DNA of 64,000 nt. It comes from SHVO01 sp041905795. Lineage in GTDB: Bacteria; Pseudomonadota; Alphaproteobacteria; Rhodospirillales; Rhodospirillaceae. Position numbers and translations under genes: made by a program. The stretch's first letter is position 1, and every line of letters starts with the position of its first letter. Location: positions 124,001 through 188,000 of the forward strand of contig JAYRKL010000001.1 of the NCBI GenBank assembly GCA_041905795.1, read 5' to 3'. Positions 50,860 through 58,521 of the stretch are shown here, piece after piece. The notes beneath the pieces are model-generated. The model was not told the origin of the DNA and did no database searches. It worked only from the letters and a program-made list of their open reading frames with translations.

Positions 50860-51651
50860 ATGGCCATCCGAGCACTCTCCATCGCTGCCACCGGCATGCT
50901 CGCCCAGCAGACGAACGTCGAAGTGATCTCGAACAACATCGCCAACATGAACACCACGGCGTACACACGGCGCCGGACGGAGTTCAACGACCTGCTGTAC
51001 CAGGATCTGCGGCGCGTCGGTTCGACTTCGTCCGATGCGGGCACCATCGTCCCGGCCGGCGTGCAGCTGGGCCTCGGCGTGAAGACCGCCTCGGTCTACC
51101 GCATCAGCAGCCAGGGTTCGCTGCTTTCCACCGACAACACGCTCGATGTCGCCGTGCAGGGCAAAGGCTACTTCCAGGTGACGCTGCCCAGCGGCGAAAC
51201 CGCCTACACCCGCGACGGTTCGTTCCAGCTCTCGCCCACCGGCCAGGTCGTCACCCATGACGGCTTCCTGGTGCAGGGCGTGGCCGCGATCCCGGTCGAC
51301 GCCATCAGCATCTCGATCAACCCGCAAGGCCAGGTCTTCTACAAACAGGACGGCGTGATCACGCCCGCCCAGGCCGGCCAGTTCCAGATCGCCAACTTCC
51401 CCAACGAAGCCGGCCTCGAAGCCAAGGGCGACAACATGTTCCTCAACACGCCGGCCTCGGGCCAGGCGACCGTGGGCACGCCGGGCACGCCGGGCTTCGG
51501 CACTATCCTCCAGGGTTTCTTGGAAACCTCGAACGTCAACGTGGTCTCGGAAATCACCGACCTCATCAGCGCCCAGCGCGCCTATGAAATGAACTCCAAG
51601 GTCATCAAGACCGCCGACGAAATGGCCTCCACCATCAACCAGATGACCTGA
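50860..51651 (+). CDS. flgG: Flagellar basal-body rod protein FlgG (distal rod)
   Basis: A 263-residue distal rod subunit. It shows the motifs VEVISNNIANMNTTAYTRRR and LDVAVQGKGYFQVTLPSGET, and the end VNVVSEITDLISAQRAYEMN with SKVIKTADEMASTINQM. The length equals the family's usual 260-262. Confidence 0.97.
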   Translation: MAIRALSIAATGMLAQQTNVEVISNNIANMNTTAYTRRRTEFNDLLYQDLRRVGSTSSDAGTIVPAGVQLGLGVKTASVYRISSQGSLLSTDNTLDVAVQGKGYFQVTLPSGETAYTRDGSFQLSPTGQVVTHDGFLVQGVAAIPVDAISISINPQGQVFYKQDGVITPAQAGQFQIANFPNEAGLEAKGDNMFLNTPASGQATVGTPGTPGFGTILQGFLETSNVNVVSEITDLISAQRAYEMNSKVIKTADEMASTINQMT

Positions 51652-51676
51652 GCACTTTTCGTTCGAGGATACGGTT

Positions 51677-53098
51677 ATGAAGTTCCAAGGTATCGCCGCC
51701 GCCGTGCTGTTCGCTTTCGCCACTCCCGCGCTCGGAGACGTGGTGAAGGTTCCGCTCGGCGCGCCGCCGGTGATCCCGGTGTCGAACGTGGTGGCGCCCG
51801 CCGCCGAGGACGACGTGCGCCTCAACCCGTCGATCACCGTCACCGGTGAGTCCATTCGTCTTGGCGACGTCTTCACCGGCTTCCTCGCGCGCCCTGAAAA
51901 AGTCGTGGCCCCCGCGCCGCGCCCCGGCCAACGCGTCGTTCTCAGCGCCGAGTGGCTCGACAAGCTCGCCCGCACTTATGGTCTGTCGTGGCACCCCTCC
52001 AGCGCCTACGACCGCGCCATCGCCTATCAGCCCGGCCAGACCATCGTGCAGGGCGACATCCTGAACGCCGTGCGCACCGCGCTCATAGCTAAGGGTTTGC
52101 CCGCGACCTTCGACCTGCAGGTCACCCAGGCCCTGGAAACCATCACCGTTGCCATGGGCGCCAGCACCGAAGTCGGCGTACGCGAGGCCTTCTACGACCC
52201 GGCCGCCAAGGCGTTCACCGCCGTGGCCGAGATTCCCGCCAATGACCCGAAGGCCATGTTCGTGCCCCTGCGCGGCGTCGCCTACGCCACCGCCGCCGTG
52301 CCGGTGCTCAAGGAAAACGCCGCCCGCAACAAGACCATCACCGCGGATATGATTGACGTCGTCAACGTCCGCGCCGAACTGGTGAAGCCCGCCACCATCA
52401 CCGACCCGAGCCTCTTGATCGGCAAGTCGCCCAAGTTCTTCGTCAAGGCCGGTCTGCCGGTCCTCGAAAGCGACGTCGCCCTCATCCGCCTGGTGGAAGT
52501 GCCGGTGATGGGCGTGGATGCCGCCCGCGACGCCAAGATCACCCAGAGCCAGATCGTCATGGCCAGCTTCAACGCCGCCGAGCTGCCCTCCGACGCGATC
52601 CTCGACGCCGCTCAGCTGGTCGGCAAGACGCCGCGCCGCATGCTGCCGGCGGGCGCCCCGGTCCGCCGCGGCGACGTCGCCCTGGTCCGCCAGGTGCGCG
52701 TACCGGTCGCGGCCCGCGACCTCGGCCGCGGCGAAGTTCTGACCGCCGCCGATCTCACCACCGTCACCATGACCGACGCCGAAGTCAACGGCAACGTGAT
52801 CACCGACCTGAACGACATCGTCGGCCGCGCCGCCAAGCACGCCATGCGCGCCGGCCAGGTGATGCACGGCTTCGACATCGCCCGGCCTGTGGCGGTGGAG
52901 CGCGGCAGGATCGTCACCATCATCTACACCGTGCCGCTGATCAACCTGACCGCCCAGGGCATCGCCCAGGAGCAGGGCGGCGTCGGCGACGCCATCCGCG
53001 TCACCAACAACAAGAGCAACACCACGGTCATCGCCGAAGTGGTCGACGCGCACACCGTGCGCATCACCGCCGCCAGGCAGACGGCCAGCCTGAATTGA
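51677..53098 (+). CDS. flgA: P-ring assembly chaperone FlgA, extended with three SAF-like modules
   Basis: A 473-residue periplasmic chaperone for the P-ring protein FlgI. It has a signal peptide (AAVLFAFATPALG). The N-terminal domain starts ITVTGESIRLGDVFTGF. Then three consecutive SAF-like modules follow, each about 60-65 residues and marked by a Lys/Arg-x-Ile/Leu-Thr turn: RNKTITADMIDVV, RDAKITQSQIVMA and RGEVLTAADLTTV. The usual beta-clip domain (INLTAQGIAQEQGGVGDAIR then VTNN) ends the protein. FlgA is usually 220-330 residues, so the extra modules are unusual. Confidence 0.92.
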   Translation: MKFQGIAAAVLFAFATPALGDVVKVPLGAPPVIPVSNVVAPAAEDDVRLNPSITVTGESIRLGDVFTGFLARPEKVVAPAPRPGQRVVLSAEWLDKLARTYGLSWHPSSAYDRAIAYQPGQTIVQGDILNAVRTALIAKGLPATFDLQVTQALETITVAMGASTEVGVREAFYDPAAKAFTAVAEIPANDPKAMFVPLRGVAYATAAVPVLKENAARNKTITADMIDVVNVRAELVKPATITDPSLLIGKSPKFFVKAGLPVLESDVALIRLVEVPVMGVDAARDAKITQSQIVMASFNAAELPSDAILDAAQLVGKTPRRMLPAGAPVRRGDVALVRQVRVPVAARDLGRGEVLTAADLTTVTMTDAEVNGNVITDLNDIVGRAAKHAMRAGQVMHGFDIARPVAVERGRIVTIIYTVPLINLTAQGIAQEQGGVGDAIRVTNNKSNTTVIAEVVDAHTVRITAARQTASLN

Positions 53099-53151
53099 GA
53101 AAAGCGCGAACCAAGAACCAAGACAAAAGACTCCAAAAAGGAAACCTCGTC

Positions 53152-53904
53152 ATGACCGTCATCTCCTCTCCCTGGCGCTGCTTCGCCTCCCGCATCGTCG
53201 CCGGCCTGCTGGCCGCCACGGCGCTCACGGGATGCGCCGCCACCGAGCGCCTGTCGCGCATCGGTGAACCGCCGGTGATGACCCCGGTTTCCAGCCCGAC
53301 CCAGAACAAGGACTACCGCCCGGTCAGCATGCCGATGCCGACGCCGCTGGTGCTGGAACCGGCCGCCAACTCGCTGTGGCGCCCGGGTGCGCGCGCCTTC
53401 TTCAAGGATCAGCGCGCCAAGCAGGTCGGCGATGTCATGACCGTGGTGGTCAACATCCAGAATGAGAACGCGCAGCTGCAGCAGGAGACCTCGCGTACCC
53501 GCGCCGGCAGTTCGGAAAGCGCGACCATCACCAACTTCTTCGGCCTGGGCGCGATCGGCTCCCCCAACCCGGCGATCAACGCCACGTCGGACAGCAACTT
53601 CGACGGCAAGGGCGCGGCGAGCCGCTCCGAAACCATCAACACCCGCCTGGCCGCGGTCGTGCTCCAGGTGCTGCCCAACGGCAACCTCGCCGTCGCCGGC
53701 CGCCAGGAGATCCGCGTCAACAACGACCTGCGTGAACTGAAGGTCGCGGGCGTGATCCGGCCCGAGGACATCCGCTCCGACAACACCATCACTTCGGACA
53801 AGATCGCCGAAGCCCGCATCTCCTACGGCGGCCGCGGCATCATCACCGACGTTCAGCAGCCGCGCTACGGCCAGCAGATCTTCGACGTGATCTTCCCGTT
53901 CTAG
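53152..53904 (+). CDS. flgH: Flagellar L-ring lipoprotein FlgH
   Basis: A 250-residue outer-membrane L-ring subunit with a lipobox (LLAATALTGC) for lipid attachment. The conserved RPGARAFFKDQRAKQVGDVM, LQVLPNGNLAVAGRQEIRVN and end VQQPRYGQQIFDVIFPF are intact. The ATG at 53152 has an AAAGGAAA ribosome-binding site; in-frame codons upstream are not conserved-looking. Confidence 0.96.
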   Translation: MTVISSPWRCFASRIVAGLLAATALTGCAATERLSRIGEPPVMTPVSSPTQNKDYRPVSMPMPTPLVLEPAANSLWRPGARAFFKDQRAKQVGDVMTVVVNIQNENAQLQQETSRTRAGSSESATITNFFGLGAIGSPNPAINATSDSNFDGKGAASRSETINTRLAAVVLQVLPNGNLAVAGRQEIRVNNDLRELKVAGVIRPEDIRSDNTITSDKIAEARISYGGRGIITDVQQPRYGQQIFDVIFPF

Positions 53905-53917
53905 GATTTCTTATTAG

Positions 53918-53968
53918 GCGCGGGTTTACCCCGCGCGCGAGATTCCGTTCCTCGGAACGGCTTTCGCG
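53918..53968 (+). other. Stacked hairpins in the flgH 3' untranslated region
   Basis: A GC hairpin (GCGCGGG-TTTA-CCCGCGC, 53918-53935) is followed by an extended stem-loop. CGCGA (53936-53940) pairs with TCGCG (53964-53968) around the perfect CCGTTCC/GGAACGG stem (53945-53960). No T-run follows; the intrinsic terminator is 70 bp further on. Confidence 0.5.
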
Positions 53969-54039
53969 GATGACCCTTCGGGGCGCCCGCACCTTCTGAT
54001 ACGCCGCGCTCATGGCCTTGCGGCACAGAAGCAAACTCC

Positions 54040-54069
54040 AGCCGGTGGTGCAAACCACCGGCTTTTTTT
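54040..54069 (+). terminator. Intrinsic terminator of the flgF-flgH operon
   Basis: A stem AGCCGGTGGT/ACCACCGGCT with a 4-nt loop, followed by a run of about eight Ts. It is the first strong terminator after flgH. Confidence 0.9.
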
Positions 54070-54409
54070 TGCCCGCGCGCCCGCCTGCGGAGACTCGGGG
54101 GGCTGGTCTTGCAGCCAAACCGCCGGCGCAGCGTTTATAGCCGGTCCGGGCGCCGCCGCCGGGGTGGGCTCGCCCCCCGGTAGCCGCCAAATCCACTTGA
54201 AATTGTTGGTCTTTTTTGACCGAACGCCGGGCTGTGCCGGCGGAACAAAAGCGCGAGAAACGTAAAAGTTAAAACGGTTTGTTAACCATTCGCGGCCATT
54301 AATGGCACCCATAGAAGAGTTTCTGATGCGCGTGTTCTTGGCATCAGCGTGACGTGAGTGAGCGGCCTTGCAAGAGGCCTCGGTGTGATCAGACAAAGGG
54401 GATACACGG
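54070..54409. promoter_or_regulatory. Long leader region before flaF with a CtrA-type TTAACCAT half-site
   Basis: No gene is visible in these 340 bp. The first half is GC-rich, with several inverted GC stretches and a TTGGTC/GACC pair around a T-run near 54210. TTAACCAT at 54282-54289 matches a CtrA half-site motif, and AAGGGG before 54410 is a ribosome-binding site for flaF. No -24/-12 promoter was found. Confidence 0.4.
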
Positions 54410-54763
54410 ATGAACATGATGAGCAGCACGGCGTCGCCGACACTGACCGTTTTCGAGGAAGACGCCCTCGCGCTGACCCAGGCCGCCCTGGAAATCAGCC
54501 GCGCTTTTGAATCCAAGGACGAACGGCGCCTCGCCTCCGCCCTGGACCGCAACCTTCAGCTTTGGGTCGGTATCCGCACGCTGGTGTCGGCCGCCTCCAA
54601 CCCGCTGCCGATGCCGATCAAGGACAACCTGATCCGGCTCTCGAGCTTCGTCGCGCAGAAGACCTTTGAAATGCAGAACGGCGCCAACGCCAAGACCATC
54701 GAAGCGCTGGCCAACACGAATCTGCAGATCTCCGAAGGTCTGCTCGACAAGCGCAGCCACTAA
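54410..54763 (+). CDS. flaF: Flagellar biosynthesis regulator FlaF
   Basis: A 117-residue helical protein. LALTQAALEISRAFESKDER, DRNLQLWVGIRTLVSAASNP and LPMPIKDNLIRLSSFVAQKT match the FlaF family. FlaF is needed in alphaproteobacteria for flagellin synthesis and secretion, and it counteracts the flagellin-mRNA repressor FlbT. Neither flbT nor a flagellin gene is in the window. It has its own leader and terminator, so it is probably monocistronic. Confidence 0.85.
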   Translation: MNMMSSTASPTLTVFEEDALALTQAALEISRAFESKDERRLASALDRNLQLWVGIRTLVSAASNPLPMPIKDNLIRLSSFVAQKTFEMQNGANAKTIEALANTNLQISEGLLDKRSH

Positions 54764-54792
54764 GACTCGACCCTGCTCTCACCGGGCCACGG

Positions 54793-54821
54793 AACGCCGC
54801 CTCAATGAGGCGGCGTTTTTG
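54793..54821 (+). terminator. Intrinsic terminator of flaF
   Basis: An 11-bp stem, AACGCCGCCTC/GAGGCGGCGTT, with a 3-nt loop followed by Ts, 30 bp after the flaF stop. Confidence 0.9.
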
Positions 54822-54845
54822 TTTGTGCGCCCCCTTCCGGCATAA

Positions 54846-54874
54846 AAAAAGCGCCCGTTTTACGGGCGCTTTTT
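54846..54874. terminator. Bidirectional terminator between flaF and dksA
   Basis: A perfect stem AAAAAGCGCCCGT/ACGGGCGCTTTTT with a short loop. On the minus strand it follows dksA by about 25 bp; on the plus strand it is a second stop for flaF. Confidence 0.88.
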
Positions 54875-54897
54875 GCTTACGTCAGGAATGACCCGGC

Positions 54898-55314
54898 TCA
54901 GTCGGAGCGGTGGGTGCGTTCCATGCGCTCGTGGCGTTCCTGGGCTTCGACGCTCAAGGTCGCGATCGGGCGGGCTTCCAGGCGCTTCAGGCTGATGGGC
55001 TCGCCGGTTTCCTCGCAATAGCCGTACGATCCGTCCTCGATGCGCGAGATCGCGGCGTCGATCTTGGCGATGAGCTTGCGGGCGCGGTCACGGGTGCGCA
55101 GTTCCAGCGAGCGTTCCATCTCCGCCGACGCGCGATCTGCGAGATCCGGCTCCTGCAATCCGCCTTCCTGCAGGCTTTCCAGCGTTTCTTCGGATTCCTT
55201 GAGCAGCTCGCCGCGCCAATTGATCAGCTTGCGGCGGAAGTATTCCTGCTGCTTGGGATTCATGAACGGTTCTTTGTCCGTGGGCCGATAGTCCGGCGGA
55301 ACCGTGAGTGTCAT
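54898..55314 (-). CDS. dksA: RNA polymerase-binding transcription factor DksA
   Basis: A 138-residue protein that inserts a coiled coil into the RNA polymerase channel and works with ppGpp in the stringent response. It shows the coiled coil (YFRRKLINWRGELLKESEET, LQEPDLADRASAEMERSLEL), whose tip carries the functional Asp and Ala. In the C-terminal zinc-finger region, GYCEETGEPISLKRLEARPI, only one Cys of the four remains; this is known for alphaproteobacterial DksA. The ATG at 55314 has AAAGG upstream. Confidence 0.93.
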   Translation of the reverse strand: MTLTVPPDYRPTDKEPFMNPKQQEYFRRKLINWRGELLKESEETLESLQEGGLQEPDLADRASAEMERSLELRTRDRARKLIAKIDAAISRIEDGSYGYCEETGEPISLKRLEARPIATLSVEAQERHERMERTHRSD

Positions 55315-55471
55315 GGGTAAACCTTTGGTGGCCACAGTACGCCTCCCGGGGCGGTTCCAAGAGGCGCGGGAATATATGGGGACGCCACCGGCTTCCGCAA
55401 GTCCGCTTATATATTTGATTTATAACGGTTTTTTGAAAAAGAAACCGCTGTCGCGGGCGCTGCGTCCGAGC

Positions 55472-55936
55472 TTACGCCAGCTTCCTGCTCAGCTTGGCCA
55501 GTTCGATCTCGGCACGGAGTTCGATTTCATCCAGCAGCCGCGATACCACCGGGTCGGCGCCGCGCTCGCGTTTCTCGCGCACGGTCCGGGCCAGGTCGGC
55601 CAGCTTGTCCTTGGGCACGGCGCCCAGCAGCAGGCCGCGCCGGACATCCTCGAGGCGGTCGAGGATGTCCGCGCCCCTCTGGGCGCGGCGCTGGCGCTCC
55701 TTGTAGTCGGGCGGCGCCGCGCCGGCGTCATCGCCCACCGACTGTGCGGCCAGCAGGCCGCCGACATTGAGCACACCGCTGACGGGATCGGCGCTTTCGG
55801 GTCCCGCCGTCTCGTCGGCGCCCGTGACGCTGTCCAACGCCGCGGCGAAATCCCCGCCGCCGGCCTGCGCGGTTTTGCGCGCCTTGCCGGCCCCCTGGAC
55901 TGCGGACGACGACTTCGACCCTTCGACTTTTACCAA
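55472..55936 (-). CDS. fliX: Flagellar assembly regulator FliX
   Basis: A 154-residue protein. The N-terminus VKVEGSKSSSAVQGAGKARK and the C-terminal helices LLGAVPKDKLADLARTVREK and LLDEIELRAEIELAKLSRKL match FliX. In Caulobacter FliX couples flagellar assembly to FlbD, the sigma-54 activator of rod, hook and filament genes, and is divergent from flgI exactly as here. The start is probably the TTG at 55936, which has AAGAGG six bases upstream; no ATG or GTG fits the conserved N-terminus. The longer ORF to 56086 is not supported. Confidence 0.85.
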   Translation of the reverse strand: MVKVEGSKSSSAVQGAGKARKTAQAGGGDFAAALDSVTGADETAGPESADPVSGVLNVGGLLAAQSVGDDAGAAPPDYKERQRRAQRGADILDRLEDVRRGLLLGAVPKDKLADLARTVREKRERGADPVVSRLLDEIELRAEIELAKLSRKLA

Positions 55937-56125
55937 GAGCAACCTCTTACGACCGGGGCCTCGTCTTCCCCGCAACATATGGGGTGCATCCTCACCCACA
56001 CCCCCCGCGCGCGCAACCGGGCAAGAATTGCCGGGCAAGGCGGCCGGTTCTGCCACCCCCCGGCCGGCCCCCTCGCCGCGCGGCATTTTTACACATAACT
56101 ATCAATAACTTACTGGATGCCGCCG

Positions 56126-56143
56126 GTGGCATGGTTTTCGCAT
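56126..56143 (+). promoter_or_regulatory. Sigma-54 promoter of the flgI operon
   Basis: GTGGCATGGTTTTCGCAT has the -24 GG (56128-56129) and -12 GC (56140-56141) with the exact 10-base spacing and a TGGCATG element. The predicted start is about 12 bp further on, roughly 75 bases before flgI. Confidence 0.72.
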
Positions 56144-56231
56144 CCGAAGTGCCGGAAGACCATGTCACCGGCCTTTCAGGCACACCCAAAGTGCGCCCCA
56201 GGGCTGGTGGAGAGGAAAAGGTAAGGTCCAG

Positions 56232-57422
56232 ATGTTCGCGACCCCGCAGTCCGTTTCTCGCCGCGCTTCGCATGAGGCTCCGCTCCACTTCGCGCCGATC
56301 ATCGATCGGCTGTGGTTTGTCGGCATCCACGCCCTGATGTTCGTGCTGCTGCTGGCCGCGAGCAACGCCCACGCCAGCAGCCGCGTCAAGGACGTGGCCG
56401 GGTTCGAAGGCATGCGCGAGAACATGCTGGTGGGTTACGGCCTAGTGACCGGCCTGCAGGGGACCGGCGACGACCTGAAGAAGATCGGCGCCACCAAGAA
56501 CTCCCTGCTCGGCATGTTGGAACGCCTGGGCATCAACTCCCGCGACGACGTGCTCCAGACCGACAACGTGGCCGCGGTCATGGTCACGGCCACCCTGCCC
56601 GGCTTCGCTCGCCAGGGCGCCAAAATCGACATCACCGTGAGTTCGCTGGGCAACGCCAAAAGCCTGTCCGGCGGCACGCTGGCGGTCACGCCGCTGATGG
56701 CTGCCGATGGCGAGGTCTATGCCGTGGCCCAGGGCGACGTGCAGATCGGCGGCTTCGCCGCGCAGGGACAAGGCGCCTCGGTGGTGCGCGGCGTGCCGAC
56801 CTCGGGCCGCATCCCCAACGGCGCCATCGTCGAACGTGAAATCGACGACAGCAAATTCGCCGCGATGACGTCCATGAAAGTCGCGCTGCACAATCCCGAC
56901 CTGACCACCGCGCGCCGCATCTCCGACGCGGTCAACGCCTTCCTTGGCACCACCGCCTCCGTGGCCACCGACCCGGGCACCGTGCTGGTGCACCTGCCGG
57001 AAGGCTACAAAGGCTCCATGGTCAACCTGATGACCGATGTCGAGCAGCTGCGCATCGAACCCGACAGCCCCGCCCGCGTGGTTATCGACGAACGCACCGG
57101 GGTGATCGTGATCGGCGACGACGTGCGGATCTCCACCGTGGCGATCGCGCAGGGCAATCTGACCATCAAAGTCACCGAAACGCCGCAGGTGTCGCAGCCG
57201 GCGCCGTTCTCGGAAACCGGCACCACCACCGTGGTTCCCCGCACCGACATCCAGGTCGATGACGGCTCCGACAAGAGACTGGCCGTGGTCAACAGCGGGG
57301 TGAGCCTGCAGGAGCTGGTGAACGGCCTCAACGCGCTCGGCATCGGCCCCCGCGACATGATCTCGATCCTGCAGGCCATCAAGGCCGCCGGCGCCCTGCA
57401 GGCCGATATCGACGTGATGTAA
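56232..57422 (+). CDS. flgI: Flagellar P-ring protein FlgI
   Basis: A 396-residue periplasmic P-ring subunit. The signal sequence (FVGIHALMFVLLLAASNAHA) is preceded by an unusually long 28-residue N-terminal stretch. The mature part shows SRVKDVAGFEGMRENMLVGY, GLVTGLQGTGD, SLGNAKSLSGGTLAVTPLMA and VVDERTGVIVIG-type segments (here VIDERTGVIVIGDDVRIS). It is the first gene of the flgI-flgJ-flgN-flgK-flgL operon. Confidence 0.97.
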   Translation: MFATPQSVSRRASHEAPLHFAPIIDRLWFVGIHALMFVLLLAASNAHASSRVKDVAGFEGMRENMLVGYGLVTGLQGTGDDLKKIGATKNSLLGMLERLGINSRDDVLQTDNVAAVMVTATLPGFARQGAKIDITVSSLGNAKSLSGGTLAVTPLMAADGEVYAVAQGDVQIGGFAAQGQGASVVRGVPTSGRIPNGAIVEREIDDSKFAAMTSMKVALHNPDLTTARRISDAVNAFLGTTASVATDPGTVLVHLPEGYKGSMVNLMTDVEQLRIEPDSPARVVIDERTGVIVIGDDVRISTVAIAQGNLTIKVTETPQVSQPAPFSETGTTTVVPRTDIQVDDGSDKRLAVVNSGVSLQELVNGLNALGIGPRDMISILQAIKAAGALQADIDVM

Positions 57423-57444
57423 GGCGAAGACCAGGATCACCGCC

Positions 57445-57891
57445 ATGGATAGCGTCTCCCTCATCGGCCAAAACGCCGTCACCAGCGCGCTCTCGCAGCA
57501 GAGCCCGGCCGGCACCGCCGCGTTGTCGGCCGCCGATCAGAAGAAGGTCAAGAAGGCCGCGCAGGACTTCGAATCCTTCTTCATTGGACAAATGATGGAA
57601 TCCATGACCGAGGGCCTGGAAACCAACGAATACTTCGGCGGCGGCCACGGCGAAGAGATGTGGCGCTCGATGCTCAACCAGGAATACGGCAAGGAGGTCG
57701 CCAAGTCGGGCCGTCTGGGCATCTCCAGCACGGTCATGACCTCCATGCTGCGCGCCCAGGAAGAGCGCACCAAGGCACAGATGCAGACTCAGAGCCAGGC
57801 GCCCGCCGCTGATCCGGCCGCCGATCTGACCGCCGTCAATCCCGCCGCCGTCGCCGGCGCCGCCGCGATCCGCTCCAGCCAGGGGATCTAA
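57445..57891 (+). CDS. flgJ: Rod-binding protein FlgJ (N-terminal domain only)
   Basis: A 148-residue rod-capping protein with the FlgJ N-domain: AAQDFESFFIGQMMESMTEG, GGHGEEMWRSMLNQEYGKEV, AKSGRLGISSTVM. It lacks the C-terminal muramidase domain of enterobacterial FlgJ, as is normal for alphaproteobacteria, so a separate lytic enzyme must open the peptidoglycan. The tail is Ala/Pro-rich. Confidence 0.93.
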   Translation: MDSVSLIGQNAVTSALSQQSPAGTAALSAADQKKVKKAAQDFESFFIGQMMESMTEGLETNEYFGGGHGEEMWRSMLNQEYGKEVAKSGRLGISSTVMTSMLRAQEERTKAQMQTQSQAPAADPAADLTAVNPAAVAGAAAIRSSQGI

Positions 57892-57894
57892 GCC

Positions 57895-58497
57895 ATGAAC
57901 ATGATGCGACGCGATCTCCCCGGCGCCCCGCTCCGTCAACCCGGCCCGCAAGCCGGTCCTCAGGCCGCGGCGGCGCGTCCGGCGCCGGGCGCCGCCGCCC
58001 CGAAGACGATGTCGGGATCGCCGATCTCGGTCGCGCCCCGCGCCATGGGCGCCGCCGGCGCGCGTCCCCAGGTCAAGACCGAGGAGCTGATGGCGGTGAT
58101 CCGCCAGCTCATGGAATTGCTGACCAAGGAAAACGCCGCGCTCAAACACCACCGCACCGACGAGGTGAAAACCTTCACCGAGCGGAAGGAACAGCTGGCG
58201 CGCCTGTATCAAGGGCATATGAACGCCGTGCACCGCGACCCGGGCATGCTCAAGGCCCTGGACCCGGCCAAACGCGCCGCGCTCACCCGCGACGCCATGC
58301 GCCTCGGCGAACTCATGCAGGAGAACGCCGCCCTGCTCAAAGGCAACATCCAGTCGATCAACATGTTCTTCAAGGCCGTCACCGACGCCGTGAAGGAAAA
58401 GCAGGAAAAGATGTCCGCCGCCTATTCGCGCAGCGGCGCCATGGGCAACTACATCGCCAAGCGCAGCCTCGCCGTCAGCTTCAACCAGACCATGTAA
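57895..58497 (+). CDS. flgN: FlgN-like flagellar export chaperone
   Basis: A 200-residue protein with a disordered Pro/Ala N-terminus (1-60) and a helical FlgN domain: ELMAVIRQLMELLTKENAAL, KHHRTDEVKTFTERKEQLAR, RLGELMQENAALLKGNIQSI. FlgN chaperones the hook-filament junction proteins FlgK and FlgL, which are encoded just downstream, and this context supports the call. It is 3 bp after flgJ. Confidence 0.83.
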   Translation: MNMMRRDLPGAPLRQPGPQAGPQAAAARPAPGAAAPKTMSGSPISVAPRAMGAAGARPQVKTEELMAVIRQLMELLTKENAALKHHRTDEVKTFTERKEQLARLYQGHMNAVHRDPGMLKALDPAKRAALTRDAMRLGELMQENAALLKGNIQSINMFFKAVTDAVKEKQEKMSAAYSRSGAMGNYIAKRSLAVSFNQTM

Positions 58498-58521
58498 GCG
58501 GACAGGGCCGGAGCACACACC

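Noticed and set aside
49987..51975. 662-residue minus-strand frame across flgF and flgG
   Set aside because: Covers two confirmed rod genes and the sigma-54 promoter in antisense.
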